Source of the DNA: Duodenibacillus sp964509205
Lineage (GTDB): Bacteria; Pseudomonadota; Gammaproteobacteria; Burkholderiales; Burkholderiaceae_F
NCBI GenBank assembly: GCA_964509205.1
Contig: CAZDVW010000007.1
Coordinates: forward strand, 10,296 to 74,295
Direction: 5' to 3'
Length of the DNA stretch: 64,000 nucleotides
The notes under the pieces were generated by a model. The model saw only the letters and a list, made by a program, of their open reading frames with translations, did no database searches and was not told the origin of the DNA. Positions 25,873 to 35,767 of this stretch are shown here, in pieces. The position numbers and the translations under genes were made by a program. Each line of letters begins with the position of its first letter. Within the stretch, counting starts at the first letter, position 1.

Positions 25873-28413
25873 TCAGATCAGTGTCGGTTCTGGTTTCTCT
25901 TCGTCGGAGTTTGCTCCGGAATCCGTGTTTTCATTTTTTTCGAAAGCACGAAGAGCCGTCGGAACAAAACGGATCTCAATGGGTTTTCCCTTCCTGGCTC
26001 GCCGTCCGAAATGATGTTCCCAATCGGAACGAACGAGTGTCTTTTCCCGCGTTTTCGTTCGCCCGACTCCCACAACAACACAGCCCTTCGTTGTGCACGG
26101 AAGAATATCCAACAGTTTTTCTCCCGGATTAAGATCCATGAGCGTCACGCCCTTGCCGCCGTCACTGAGAACGCGTAAATCTTTCAGTTCAAACACCAAA
26201 AGTCGGCCGCCCGAAGAAAGGCAGGCAAGTCTGTCGGTTTCTGCCGTTACAAGCCGCGGCATCAGAAGCTTAACGCCCTGATCAAGACGCATGAAGGTCT
26301 TTCCGGCTCGAACTCGGGCAAACAGATCCTCCATTCGGCAAATCAAACCGAAACCGGCGTCACTCGCCAACACAACGCGGCTATCTTTAGCCGCCACAAG
26401 ATACCCGACAACCGATGTGCCCGATTCAAGATCAAAGAAACTGGAAACGGGAAGACCGTCGCCTCGCGAAGGCGGCAATGACGAAACAGGAATGGAATAA
26501 ACCCTTCCGTTGTCACCGAAAGCAACAAGCGTATCTTCGGTTCGGCATTCAAAAGCCACGCCGAAGGCATCGCCGATCTTATAACTCATCAGCGTTGCAT
26601 CATGGCCATGCCCCGATCGAGAGCGAATGAATCCCTTTTTTGAAAGAATAACCGTCACCGGCTCATCCGCAATCTCAGATTCCACACTGGCACGTTTAGC
26701 CGCCAAAACAAGAGTCCGCCTCGGATCTCCGAATGTTTTAACCGCTTCTCGAACTTCCCGTGCGACGAGAGCACGCAGCAATTTTTCACTCTTGATGGTT
26801 CTCTCAAGCGTACGAGCCTCATCCTGCAATTTTTCCATCTCTGCAAGAAGTTTTTCGAATTCCAAGTTGGCAAGCTGTCTGAGGCGCAACTCAAGGATAT
26901 CTTCCGCCTGCACTTCCGTTAAAGAAAACTCTTCCATGAGTTTTTTCTTCGGATCGGGGTCAAAGCGAACAATCTCAATGACGCGATCAATATTGTCCAC
27001 AGCGATTCGTCGGCCCGAAAGAATATGCAGGCGATTGTTGACCTTTTCCAAGCGCACTTCCGAACGACGCTTTACCGTGGCAAGACGCGCCTGAACCCAC
27101 TCAGAAAGAATAGCAAGCAGCCCCTTTTGCCCCGGGTGTCCGTCCGTTCCGACGACAACTAAATTGACGGATGCATTGGATTCAAGCGAGGTTTGAGAAA
27201 GGAGCAGATTGACAAACATCTCCCTGTCAATTCTCGACGTCTTCGGCTCAAAGACAATGCGCATCGGCGTGTCTTTGTCACACTCATTGCGAACGCCGTC
27301 AAGCAAAGAAAGCATGTGCGCCTTAGCCTGCTGTTGATCAGCTGACAACACGCGCTTTCCCGCCTTCGGTTTCGGATTCGTAATCTCTTCGATCTGAGAA
27401 AGAACGGATTCTGCGCTGGCTGCCGGCGGCAATTCATCAATCACGAGTTGCCATTGCCCGCGCTGCAATTCCTCAAAGTGATAACGAGCACGAACTTTGA
27501 GACTTCCGCGACCGATCCTGTAGATTTCTCGGATTTCCTCAGGAGAAGAAATGATTTGACCGCCGCCCGGAAAGTCCGGTGCCGGAAGAACCTTAAGCAC
27601 ATCTTCCAGAGTGGCATCCGGTTTTTCTAACAGCAGCAACACCGCCTCTCCGACCTCGGTAAGGTTGTGCGGCGGAATTTCCGTTGCCAATCCGACGGCA
27701 ATGCCGCTTGATCCGTTTAAGAGAACAAAAGGCAACCGTGCCGGCAACAAAGCCGGCTCCTTAAAGGATCCGTCGTAATTGGGAATGAACTCCACATCTT
27801 CGCTGTCAAGTTCCGAGAGAAGCAACTCCGATATCTTTGTCAGCCGAGCTTCCGTGTAACGCATGGCCGCCGGACCGTCGCCGTCGCGAGAACCAAAATT
27901 TCCCTCGCCGTCCACAAGCGGGTAGCGCAACGTAAAAGATTGAGCCATGCGCACCATGGCTTCATAGGCGGCCTGGTCTCCGTGCGGGTGATACTTGCCG
28001 AGTACGTCGCCGACAACGCGTGCACACTTAACTGCCTTCGCAGGAGGAGCAAGCCTCATTCTGTCCATGGAATAAAGAATTCGGCGCTGTACGGGCTTGA
28101 GTCCGTCAAAAACATCCGGAAGAGCACGTCCCTTCACAACAGAGAGCGCATATTCCAAATACGCCTTCGCCGCGAAACGAGCAAGCGTCAGCTCCCCATT
28201 CTCTTCATACGGAGCCCCATCGCTAAGAACACTCGGCAACGGCAAAGCAGCCTTCTGCGTACGTACGGAAGTCTTCTCTTTTTCAACAGGCTGTTTTGTT
28301 TGTTCGGTAGCTTGTTCTGTCTTTTTGTCTTCTCGCACGGCGGACGCATCATCTAAAGGTGAAATATCCCCGCGACCGAATAAATCCAGAGTTTCAGGTG
28401 TTTCTTTTTTCAT
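25873..28413 (-). CDS. parC: DNA topoisomerase IV subunit A
   Basis: The 846-residue protein carries the type IIA topoisomerase A-subunit fold. It includes LPDVFDGLKPVQRRIL, the catalytic tyrosine in AAMRYTEARLT (quinolone-region neighbours HPHGDQAAYEAMVRM upstream), and a C-terminal beta-pinwheel. ParC with ParE decatenates daughter chromosomes. A low-complexity N-terminal tail of about 70 residues rich in Glu, Lys and Thr precedes the conserved domain and is unusual in length. parE is not in the window. Confidence 0.93.
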   Translation of the reverse strand: MKKETPETLDLFGRGDISPLDDASAVREDKKTEQATEQTKQPVEKEKTSVRTQKAALPLPSVLSDGAPYEENGELTLARFAAKAYLEYALSVVKGRALPDVFDGLKPVQRRILYSMDRMRLAPPAKAVKCARVVGDVLGKYHPHGDQAAYEAMVRMAQSFTLRYPLVDGEGNFGSRDGDGPAAMRYTEARLTKISELLLSELDSEDVEFIPNYDGSFKEPALLPARLPFVLLNGSSGIAVGLATEIPPHNLTEVGEAVLLLLEKPDATLEDVLKVLPAPDFPGGGQIISSPEEIREIYRIGRGSLKVRARYHFEELQRGQWQLVIDELPPAASAESVLSQIEEITNPKPKAGKRVLSADQQQAKAHMLSLLDGVRNECDKDTPMRIVFEPKTSRIDREMFVNLLLSQTSLESNASVNLVVVGTDGHPGQKGLLAILSEWVQARLATVKRRSEVRLEKVNNRLHILSGRRIAVDNIDRVIEIVRFDPDPKKKLMEEFSLTEVQAEDILELRLRQLANLEFEKLLAEMEKLQDEARTLERTIKSEKLLRALVAREVREAVKTFGDPRRTLVLAAKRASVESEIADEPVTVILSKKGFIRSRSGHGHDATLMSYKIGDAFGVAFECRTEDTLVAFGDNGRVYSIPVSSLPPSRGDGLPVSSFFDLESGTSVVGYLVAAKDSRVVLASDAGFGLICRMEDLFARVRAGKTFMRLDQGVKLLMPRLVTAETDRLACLSSGGRLLVFELKDLRVLSDGGKGVTLMDLNPGEKLLDILPCTTKGCVVVGVGRTKTREKTLVRSDWEHHFGRRARKGKPIEIRFVPTALRAFEKNENTDSGANSDEEKPEPTLI

Positions 28414-28452
28414 GTCTGTTTGTTCATCGTCTCGCCAAAGCGTTTCGGTATT

Positions 28453-29841
28453 TTAGTTGCTGTCTGCGTTTTGATTGTCTAAAACCGCAGGGATATCCGA
28501 GGGAGCATCCAAGGACACCGTCTCGACGTCACGCAAGTTCTTTCCCATGATGTTTGTCCGTTTCCGAACATTATCCAACGCCGTTCTGACGCCGTCGACC
28601 TTCTTCTCAACTGCATCAAATGCTTCCGAGAATTTCAAAAATTCACTCTTCACTTTGCCGAGAATTTGCGAAACCTCGGCACTCTTTTTCTCAATTGCAA
28701 GCGTTCTGAATCCCAACTGAAGACTGTTAAGAAGTGCGGCTAATACAGTAGGGCCTGCGATGGTCACGTGCGACTGACGGTGCACGCGTTCAATCAGTCC
28801 CGGTCGTTTAATCACCTCAGCCCACAGACTCTCCACGGGCAGGTACATGATGGCGAACTCCGTCGTATACGGGACTTCCACGTATTTGCGGCGGATTTTT
28901 TCTGCCTCCTGCAGAATGCGGCTTTCCAGCGCCTTCGAACTCGCTTCCATTTGCTCGGCGTCAGCCTTTTCGGCCGCATCAAGGAGCCGCTCGTAATCCT
29001 CAAGCGGAAACTTGGCGTCAATCGGCAGGTAAACAGGAGCTTTTCCTTCCTTTCCCGGCAATTTAACGGCAAATTCAACGCGCTCATTCGAGCGAGGGCG
29101 CGTTGCCACATTCTTATCGTACTGATCCGGCGTCAAGATTTCAGCCAGGAGATTCCCCAGCTGAACTTCGCCGAACGTTCCGCGCGTTTTGACATTGACA
29201 AGCACGCGGCGCAACCCATCCACATTTTGTGCAACCTGACGCATCTCGCCCAAGCCGTTATAGACCGACTGCAACTGTTCGTCGACTTTTCTAAAACTCG
29301 CAGTGATGCGCTCGTTGAGAGTTTGCTGCAACTTTTCTTCAACAGTCGAACGCATTTGGCGAAGTGCCGCGTCATTCGAATCCCGAATGGACGTCAGCTG
29401 ATCATTCAGACTCTTTCGCATTCCCTCAAGACCGGTTGCAATAGCTCCGGACAGGGAATCCAATCGCTTTTCCTGCTGAATCGTTTGGGATTGCAATTGC
29501 TTTAAGAGCGAATCTTGCATCCCCTTTTCATTTTGTTGTTGAATTTCGGATGCCTTTTGTACCAATCCCATAAACCCATTCATTTGAGCGCTTTGTGATG
29601 ATTTCAGCTCATTGGAGGATTCGCGAACATCCCTGCGAAGCAGTTCAAGCGACGAGGAAAAACTCTCCGTTGTCTTCTCGCGTTGCTCCAAGAGAAGTTT
29701 CGCAAGCGTTTGCTCAAATTTGTTGCTTTGCTGGGCAAGACGCCAAAGCAAAGCGATCACAACGAGCAAAAGAAAGAAGGCAAGCAAAAAACCGACCGAC
29801 GTCACAGCTGCGTCAGACGGCGCAATTGGCAGTTGCGTCAT
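28453..29841 (-). CDS. rmuC: DNA recombination protein RmuC
   Basis: This protein of about 462 residues has an N-terminal membrane anchor (about 15-38), a long coiled-coil (about 45-200) and the conserved RmuC nuclease-like domain. Conserved parts include GTFGEVQLGNLLAEIL, LPIDAKFPLEDY and FAIMYLPVESLWAEV. RmuC limits inversions between short repeats; its biochemical activity is not well established. ATG 29841 is preceded by GGATCC; an upstream TTG is less likely. It precedes parC on the same strand. Confidence 0.9.
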   Translation of the reverse strand: MTQLPIAPSDAAVTSVGFLLAFFLLLVVIALLWRLAQQSNKFEQTLAKLLLEQREKTTESFSSSLELLRRDVRESSNELKSSQSAQMNGFMGLVQKASEIQQQNEKGMQDSLLKQLQSQTIQQEKRLDSLSGAIATGLEGMRKSLNDQLTSIRDSNDAALRQMRSTVEEKLQQTLNERITASFRKVDEQLQSVYNGLGEMRQVAQNVDGLRRVLVNVKTRGTFGEVQLGNLLAEILTPDQYDKNVATRPRSNERVEFAVKLPGKEGKAPVYLPIDAKFPLEDYERLLDAAEKADAEQMEASSKALESRILQEAEKIRRKYVEVPYTTEFAIMYLPVESLWAEVIKRPGLIERVHRQSHVTIAGPTVLAALLNSLQLGFRTLAIEKKSAEVSQILGKVKSEFLKFSEAFDAVEKKVDGVRTALDNVRKRTNIMGKNLRDVETVSLDAPSDIPAVLDNQNADSN

Positions 29842-29946
29842 GAATGGATCCAAAAATTAAAGAGGTGAAAACTTTAGCAGTTTTTAAACCGCTTTCTTCG
29901 GTCGTAAGGCAGAAATGAGGCCGTCACTTATCGTCGAAAATTTGTC

Positions 29947-30345
29947 TTACTTTTCTTTCGTACGCGACTCACCCGGCGAATACAGATGGTCTTGCTTTGG
30001 CTTGAAAAGATGTCCCCGGGTCACATCCGATGAATTCTTGGGGATGCTCAGCGCCTCTTTAGAACCCTCTGGAACAAAACGGAACAGAACCTCGTCGCCA
30101 CGGATCATTCCGAGCTGCGTGCGAGCTTGTTCAAGAACTGCATCTGTTCCGCTCTCGAGAGACTCAATCTCGGTTGCCGTCATGCCGTTTTGTGCGCGGA
30201 GCTGGTCATTGCTCTCGCTGATCATCGCGACATCTCTCTGCAGTTCCCACATCCGAAAAAGACCACCCTTTCCGAACCACAGCGGCCACTGAATCATGAC
30301 CGCCAGGGCGAAAAGGGTGACACAGATGACGTAACGCAAGTTCAC
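29947..30345 (-). CDS. ftsB: Cell division protein FtsB
   Basis: This 132-residue protein has a short cytoplasmic end, one membrane helix (about 3-22), and a coiled coil starting WELQRDVAMISESNDQLRAQN with a following EVLFRF segment, the FtsB/DivIC pattern. FtsB works with FtsL and FtsQ at the division septum. I choose GTG 30345 because GGAGT lies 5 bases upstream; a longer TTG start would add 7 residues. It follows eno by 24 bases, as in many proteobacteria. The C-terminal tail of about 45 residues is longer than in E. coli. Confidence 0.88.
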   Translation of the reverse strand: MNLRYVICVTLFALAVMIQWPLWFGKGGLFRMWELQRDVAMISESNDQLRAQNGMTATEIESLESGTDAVLEQARTQLGMIRGDEVLFRFVPEGSKEALSIPKNSSDVTRGHLFKPKQDHLYSPGESRTKEK

Positions 30346-30369
30346 GTCAAACTCCGAATCGATCAAATA

Positions 30370-31656
30370 TTACTTGATCGAATAGAACGCAGCGCGTCCC
30401 GGATACACAGCCACAGAACCCAGGTTCTCTTCGATACGAAGGAGCTGGTTGTATTTGGCCATGCGGTCAGAACGGCTCATAGAACCCGTCTTAATCTGAC
30501 CCGCATTCAAACCGACGGCGATATCGGCAATCGTCGAATCCTCGGTTTCTCCGGAGCGATGGCTTACGACTGCCGTGTAGCCGGCCTTCTTAGCCATATC
30601 GATCGCTTCGAAGGTCTCAGAAAGCGTACCAATCTGGTTGACTTTGATGAGAATGGAGTTAGCAACACCCTTCTCGATGCCTTCCTTCAGGATCTTCGGA
30701 TTTGTCACAAACAGATCGTCGCCGACCAACTGGATCTTGCCGCCGAGCAGGTCCGTCAAGTGCTTCCAGCCTTCCCAATCGCCTTCGGCCATGCCGTCTT
30801 CGATCGAGATAATCGGATACTTCTCAACCCAGCCCTTAAGGACAAGCGCCCACTCTTCGGCCGTCATGGATTTGCCGCTGCTCTTGGCGAGCGTGTACTT
30901 GCCGTCCTCGTAGAACTCACTCGAGGCGCAGTCCAAACCGATGCAAACGTCGCGACCCGGTTCCAAACCAGCTGCTTTAATGGCTTCAATGATCAGCTCG
31001 ATCGCTTCCTCGTGGCTTTCGCACTTGGGAGCGAAACCGCCTTCGTCGCCCACAGCTGTACTCATGCCCTTGGAGTTAATGATCTTCTTGAGGGCATGGA
31101 AGGTTTCTGCGCCATAGCGAAGGGCTTCCTTAAAGCTCGGTGCGCCAACCGGAATGATCATGAATTCCTGCAAATCGAGGTTGTTATTGGCGTGAGCGCC
31201 GCCGTTGATCACGTTCATCATCGGAACCGGAAGCTGAACGGCTCCCATGCCGCCGAAGTAACGATACAGGGGCATGCCGCTTTCTTCTGCAGCCGCGCGA
31301 GCGACAGCCATTGAAACAGCGAGGATGGCATTGGCACCAAGGCGGCTCTTGTTGTCCGTTCCGTCCAGTTCAATCATCTTGCGATCAATGTAGGCCTGGT
31401 CAGATGCTTCCAATCCCATAACGGCGTCGGCAATTTCCGTATTCACATGCTCAACGGCCTTGAGAACACCCTTTCCGCCGTAACGCTTCGGATCTTTGTC
31501 GCGCAGTTCAATCGCCTCACGGATACCTGTGGACGCTCCAGAGGGAACGCCGGCACGACCGATCGCACCGCTTTCGAGGACAACTTCAGCCTCAACAGTC
31601 GGGTTGCCGCGGCTATCGAGGATCTCACGTCCGATAACATCAATAATTGCACTCAT
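30370..31656 (-). CDS. eno: Enolase
   Basis: The 428-residue glycolytic enzyme carries the family signature SILIKVNQIGTLSETFEA, the catalytic SHRSGETED, the metal-binding aspartates (e.g. SIEDGMAEGD) and the N-terminal ILDSRGNPTVE. Enolase converts 2-phosphoglycerate to phosphoenolpyruvate, which KdsA, encoded just upstream, also uses. AAGGAAGAG precedes the ATG. Confidence 0.97.
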   Translation of the reverse strand: MSAIIDVIGREILDSRGNPTVEAEVVLESGAIGRAGVPSGASTGIREAIELRDKDPKRYGGKGVLKAVEHVNTEIADAVMGLEASDQAYIDRKMIELDGTDNKSRLGANAILAVSMAVARAAAEESGMPLYRYFGGMGAVQLPVPMMNVINGGAHANNNLDLQEFMIIPVGAPSFKEALRYGAETFHALKKIINSKGMSTAVGDEGGFAPKCESHEEAIELIIEAIKAAGLEPGRDVCIGLDCASSEFYEDGKYTLAKSSGKSMTAEEWALVLKGWVEKYPIISIEDGMAEGDWEGWKHLTDLLGGKIQLVGDDLFVTNPKILKEGIEKGVANSILIKVNQIGTLSETFEAIDMAKKAGYTAVVSHRSGETEDSTIADIAVGLNAGQIKTGSMSRSDRMAKYNQLLRIEENLGSVAVYPGRAAFYSIK

Positions 31657-31688
31657 TTTTCTCTTCCTTAAGATTATTAGAGTTTAGG

Positions 31689-32540
31689 TTAAAAAGAATC
31701 TTCCAAATAAGGGCGAGCCTTAACCAAGGCATCAATTTCCTTTAATTGCTCGAGCAATTCCGGCATCCGTTCCAGCCTCACGCAATTCGGGCCGTCGCTC
31801 TTGGCCTGTTCGGGGTTCGGGTGCGTTTCCATAAAGAGACCGTCAATGCCCGCCGCAACCGCACCTCGCGAAAGCACCGGAACAAACCGACGGTCGCCGC
31901 CGGAACACGCTCCGTTCCCGCCGGGTAACTGCACGGAATGCGTTGCGTCGAAAACAACCGGCGCAAGCGTTTTACGCATGATGGCAAGCGAACGCAGATC
32001 ACAGACAAGATTGCCGTAGCCGAAGCTCGCGCCTCTTTCACAAACCATCACGCAATCTTCGCTAAGTCCAGCTTCTCTGGCCGCATCACGCGCTTTATCG
32101 ACGACATGCTGCATATCATAGGGGGATAAGAATTGTCCCTTTTTGATGTTGACGGGCTTTCCGCTGGCAGCGCACGCACGAATGAAATCCGTTTGTCGGC
32201 AAAGAAAAGCCGGGGTCTGAAGGACATCCACAACGGAAGCAGCCATTGAGACCTGCGGAACGTCATGCACATCCGTCACAACGGGCACTCCGATTTGACG
32301 CTTCACTTGCGCAAGGATACGCAACCCCTCTTCACAGCCGGGACCGCGAAAACTTGATCCGGATGTTCGGTTTGCTTTGTCAAAACTCGCTTTGAAAATA
32401 TAAGGAATCCCAAGCTTTGCACAGGTTTCCTTCATGAATCCTGCTATGTCGAGCACCATCTGTTCGCTCTCGATAACGCAGGGTCCTGCCATGAGAAAAA
32501 ATGGGGTTCTGTTTCCCACTTCAAAATTGCAAAGCTTCAC
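31689..32540 (-). CDS. kdsA: 3-deoxy-8-phosphooctulonate (KDO-8-P) synthase
   Basis: The 283-residue TIM-barrel enzyme shows MAGPCVIES, FKASFDKANR and VVTDVHDVPQ, the usual KdsA active-site segments. It joins phosphoenolpyruvate and arabinose 5-phosphate to make KDO-8-P for the lipopolysaccharide core, so it complements the lpx genes. It starts with GTG preceded by GGAGG. A small hairpin with ACTCC/GGAGT followed by a short T-run (about 32559-32580) sits in its leader and might attenuate it. It is upstream of eno on the same strand. Confidence 0.95.
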   Translation of the reverse strand: MKLCNFEVGNRTPFFLMAGPCVIESEQMVLDIAGFMKETCAKLGIPYIFKASFDKANRTSGSSFRGPGCEEGLRILAQVKRQIGVPVVTDVHDVPQVSMAASVVDVLQTPAFLCRQTDFIRACAASGKPVNIKKGQFLSPYDMQHVVDKARDAAREAGLSEDCVMVCERGASFGYGNLVCDLRSLAIMRKTLAPVVFDATHSVQLPGGNGACSGGDRRFVPVLSRGAVAAGIDGLFMETHPNPEQAKSDGPNCVRLERMPELLEQLKEIDALVKARPYLEDSF

Positions 32541-32655
32541 GTTTCCTCCGAAAAAGGACTCCTGTAGGAGTGGGTATTTTAGTCCAAGTCAGCATTCGTA
32601 TCTCCTCGGAAATTCATTTCGCTGAGAAAAATCACTGAATGGAAAAATACATCCC

Positions 32656-33486
32656 TCATAAAATCAAAAGCAGACACACTCCGACCGGAAAAACAGCAAC
32701 CGCAGAATCAAGTCGGTCGTAGAAACCGCCGTGTCCCGGCAACAACCGACCTGAGTCCTTCACGCCAGAAAGGCGTTTCAGTTCCGACTCAAAAAGGTCA
32801 CCCGCAATTGACACGCTCACAAGAAGAAAGATGATCAGAGTGCCGGCAAGAGGACCGGTCTGAGAAAAGACTCTGCTCGTCAGAACCATTTCATGCGGCA
32901 CGTAAAACCAACAAAGAATTGCGGCAAGAAACACACAAACATAGGCACCCAATGCGCCTTCCCAACTTTTCTTAGGGCTGATGGCAGGAGCCATCCGGTG
33001 CCGGCCAAATGCGATTCCGAAAAAATATGCAAAAACGTCGGCAATCCAAACGATTGCAAAAACAGAGAGAACCAATGGCCAACCACCTTCAAACATCAGC
33101 CAGACAATGCTGAGGTAGGCCGCAGCAACAAACAAGAAAGCAAACAAAATCGAATGAATGCGAGCAATCTTAAAACCCGTTTTTCGAGCATTGAAACACA
33201 GCGCAACGATCGCCAGCCAAATGCAGGATACGACCAATTCAAGGGCAAGAAACCAAGCTCCTTTCGGTTTGAACGGGAAAATCAGAATCATTCCCATCGC
33301 AACAAGAGCAAAAAGGGCAATCCCGAAAGAGAGCCGCTGGTCAATGCGCTCAAGACGCAGCCACTCAAACAACACGATGGAGAAAGCCAGCGCTAAAACA
33401 AATAAAAACGCTTCTGTTGAGATAAAAAGAGAGCCAACGAGAATCAGTGCAAGAACAAGAGCCGTCGCAATTCGCTGAGCCAACAT
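32656..33486 (-). CDS. cdsA: Phosphatidate cytidylyltransferase
   Basis: This 276-residue membrane protein has seven to eight hydrophobic segments. Its C-terminal CDP-diglyceride synthetase signature is visible: GVKDSGRLLPGHGGFYDRLDS. It makes CDP-diacylglycerol, the branch point of phospholipid synthesis. ATG 33486 has AGGAGAACG upstream and is preferred to an upstream start that overlaps uppS and would add 14 residues. It lies 16 bases after uppS. Confidence 0.94.
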   Translation of the reverse strand: MLAQRIATALVLALILVGSLFISTEAFLFVLALAFSIVLFEWLRLERIDQRLSFGIALFALVAMGMILIFPFKPKGAWFLALELVVSCIWLAIVALCFNARKTGFKIARIHSILFAFLFVAAAYLSIVWLMFEGGWPLVLSVFAIVWIADVFAYFFGIAFGRHRMAPAISPKKSWEGALGAYVCVFLAAILCWFYVPHEMVLTSRVFSQTGPLAGTLIIFLLVSVSIAGDLFESELKRLSGVKDSGRLLPGHGGFYDRLDSAVAVFPVGVCLLLIL

Positions 33487-33502
33487 AAATTTCGTTCTCC
33501 TA

Positions 33503-34219
33503 TTAACCGGGAGCTTGCCCAGCCTCAATCTGTTCGCCAGTTAAACCAAAGCGTCGTTGTCGCCCTGCAAACCACTGCAATGCCTGCATAAACTCGCTTT
33601 CAGAAAAATCCGGCCACAGCGTGTCTGTAAACCAAAGCTCGGCATACGCGCTCTGCCAGAGAATAAAGTTTGAAATTCGCGATTCGCCTCCGGTTCGAAT
33701 CATCAGATCGACAGGTCCAGAATCTCGCAAGCAGAGATTTTCTTCAATGGCTTCTTTCGTAATCGGGCAAGAGCAGCGCGAAGCACGCACTGCGGCTTGC
33801 GTGATATCCCAACGTCCGCTGTAGTTTGCACAGACGTTAAGACGCATCCCTCGTGCCCCTTGCGTGATCTCTTCGGCTTCGCGGATGGTGTTGCGCAACT
33901 CCGCATCGAATGCTTCGACATCCCCGACGATTTTCAAGCGAACGCCAGCTTCAAAAAGCGGTTTTGCCTCTTTTTTCAGTCCTGAAGCAAAAAGTCGCAT
34001 CAATGTACTAACCTCGGATTCCGGACGATTCCAGTTTTCCGAGGAAAATGCAAAAACACTTAAATTTGAAAGTCCGATCTTGCGAGCGCAAGAAATCAGC
34101 CCTCGAAGACTCTCCATCCCGCGGCGATGCCCCTCTGCTCGAGGCATCAACCGCGATCTGGCCCAACGCCCGTTGCCGTCCATGATAACGGCAACATGAT
34201 TCGGCAACGCATTTGGCAT
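33503..34219 (-). CDS. uppS: Undecaprenyl diphosphate synthase
   Basis: The protein of about 238 residues has the cis-prenyltransferase motifs AVIMDGNGRWAR, FSSENWNRP and the C-terminal DLMIRTGGESRISNF. It extends farnesyl diphosphate to the C55 carrier used for peptidoglycan and O-antigen. ATG 34219 is used; a GTG at 34228 in the same frame is also preceded by GGAG (spacing 3, unusually short). It is between frr and cdsA, the canonical order. Confidence 0.95.
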   Translation of the reverse strand: MPNALPNHVAVIMDGNGRWARSRLMPRAEGHRRGMESLRGLISCARKIGLSNLSVFAFSSENWNRPESEVSTLMRLFASGLKKEAKPLFEAGVRLKIVGDVEAFDAELRNTIREAEEITQGARGMRLNVCANYSGRWDITQAAVRASRCSCPITKEAIEENLCLRDSGPVDLMIRTGGESRISNFILWQSAYAELWFTDTLWPDFSESEFMQALQWFAGRQRRFGLTGEQIEAGQAPG

Positions 34220-34281
34220 CTGAAACACAGACTCCGCTAAAGTAATTTTGAAAGATTCAAAACTTCGCAGACATCCGGCGA

Positions 34282-34845
34282 TCAGATCGTCATGACTTCT
34301 TTTTCTTTATCAGCGACGAGCGCATCAACCTTAGCAATGTAATTATCCGTCAGAACCTGCACGTCTTTTCCTGACTTCTTTTCTTCGTCTTCGCTGATCT
34401 CTTTGTCCTTGAGCAAGCGCTTGACGGCATCATTCGCTTCGCGGCGCAGATTGCGAATGGCAACCTTGGCTTCCTCGCCATCGGAACGAACGACCTTTGT
34501 GATTTCCCTGCGCCGTTCTTCCGTAAGGGCAGGAAGCGGAATCCGAATAACATCACCATTGGTTGCCGGATTCAATCCGAGATCGCTCGCGAGAATTGCC
34601 TTTTCGATCAACGGAACCATCTTGCGATCCCAAGGCTGAATCGTGATCGTCCGAGCATCAGAAACGCCGAGATTTCCCACCTGAGAAAGCGGTGTGGGAG
34701 ATCCGTAATAATCCACCATGATGTGTTCGACAAGTCCTGTCGAGGCACGTCCGGTACGCATTTTTTTGAAATGTTCTTCAAGCGTCTCAATGGAACGCTT
34801 CATCTTATATTCTGTGTTCTGCTGAATTTCGCTGATTGTTGCCAT
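34282..34845 (-). CDS. frr: Ribosome recycling factor
   Basis: This 187-residue protein matches RRF over its full length: RTGRASTGLVEHI near the N-terminus, GDVIRIPLPALTEERR in the hinge, and a C-terminal three-helix bundle rich in Lys and Glu. It frees ribosomes after termination together with EF-G. ATG 34845 has GGAGG 5 bases upstream. It follows pyrH by 40 bases. Confidence 0.96.
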   Translation of the reverse strand: MATISEIQQNTEYKMKRSIETLEEHFKKMRTGRASTGLVEHIMVDYYGSPTPLSQVGNLGVSDARTITIQPWDRKMVPLIEKAILASDLGLNPATNGDVIRIPLPALTEERRREITKVVRSDGEEAKVAIRNLRREANDAVKRLLKDKEISEDEEKKSGKDVQVLTDNYIAKVDALVADKEKEVMTI

Positions 34846-34884
34846 GTCATCCTCCAATGAGGTTTTTGCGATCTTGCACTCGAA

Positions 34885-35610
34885 TCATACGTGAACGAGC
34901 GTTCCTTCGTCTTCTCCGAGAATAACTCGACGAAGAGCGCCCTTTTTCTGAATCGAGAAGACCTTTAGGGGCATTCCTTGGTCACGACACAAGGCAAACG
35001 CTGTCGAATCCATCACCTTAAGGTGCTTAAGCATTGCCTCGTCAAACGTGATTTCTTTATAAAGCTTCGCATCGGGGTTCTTTTTCGGGTCTTCCGAATA
35101 AATACCATCGACTTTTGTTGCTTTCAAAACGACTTCTGCCCCAATTTCTGCTGCACGCAATGCAGCCGTCGTATCTGTCGTGAAGAACGGATTTCCGGTT
35201 CCTGCTCCGAAAATAACGACTCTTCCCTTCTTAAGATGCGTCAGAGCCTTGCCGCGGATATAGGGTTCTGCAACTTGATCCATTTTGATGGCGCTCTGAA
35301 CACGAGCATCAACCCCGGAATTACGAAGAGCATCCTGCAAAGCCATCGCATTCATCATTGTGGCAAGCATGCCCATATAGTCACCCGTCGCACGATCCAT
35401 ACCCGTCGCGCCGAGCGCAACACCGCGAAAGATATTTCCGCCGCCTACGACAATGCCGAGTTCAATACCGAGATTAACGACGTCACAGATATCGGCCACA
35501 ATTTCCGAGAGTGTTTTTTTGTTGATGCCGAAGGCATCATCACCCATGAGAGATTCACCGGAAAGTTTCAAAAGGACTCGTTTGTATTTAGGTTTTATAC
35601 CCTCTGACAT
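34885..35610 (-). CDS. pyrH: UMP kinase
   Basis: The 241-residue amino acid kinase-family protein has KRVLLKLSGESLMGD at its start, VVGGGNIFRG and the nucleotide site FGAGTGNPFFTTDTTAAL. It phosphorylates UMP to UDP. It would normally follow tsf directly; here tsf is 4.3 kb away with two genes in between. Its upstream gap (35611-35767) holds a possible -10 box, TACAAT, at 35689-35694 on the minus strand, consistent with an independent promoter. Confidence 0.96.
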   Translation of the reverse strand: MSEGIKPKYKRVLLKLSGESLMGDDAFGINKKTLSEIVADICDVVNLGIELGIVVGGGNIFRGVALGATGMDRATGDYMGMLATMMNAMALQDALRNSGVDARVQSAIKMDQVAEPYIRGKALTHLKKGRVVIFGAGTGNPFFTTDTTAALRAAEIGAEVVLKATKVDGIYSEDPKKNPDAKLYKEITFDEAMLKHLKVMDSTAFALCRDQGMPLKVFSIQKKGALRRVILGEDEGTLVHV

Positions 35611-35767
35611 AAATTTTCTCCCAAGCTGACAATCTCACCCGTCCGCCAAGCCGATTGACGAAGGCGTCTTTGATGTTCTCGGGGCAGGATTGTACTGAAA
35701 AAGGAAACAAGCGATACTTTTGTAAAGAACGATGCTCCCTTCAAAGTTCCAATCTTTTGAAAATTTC

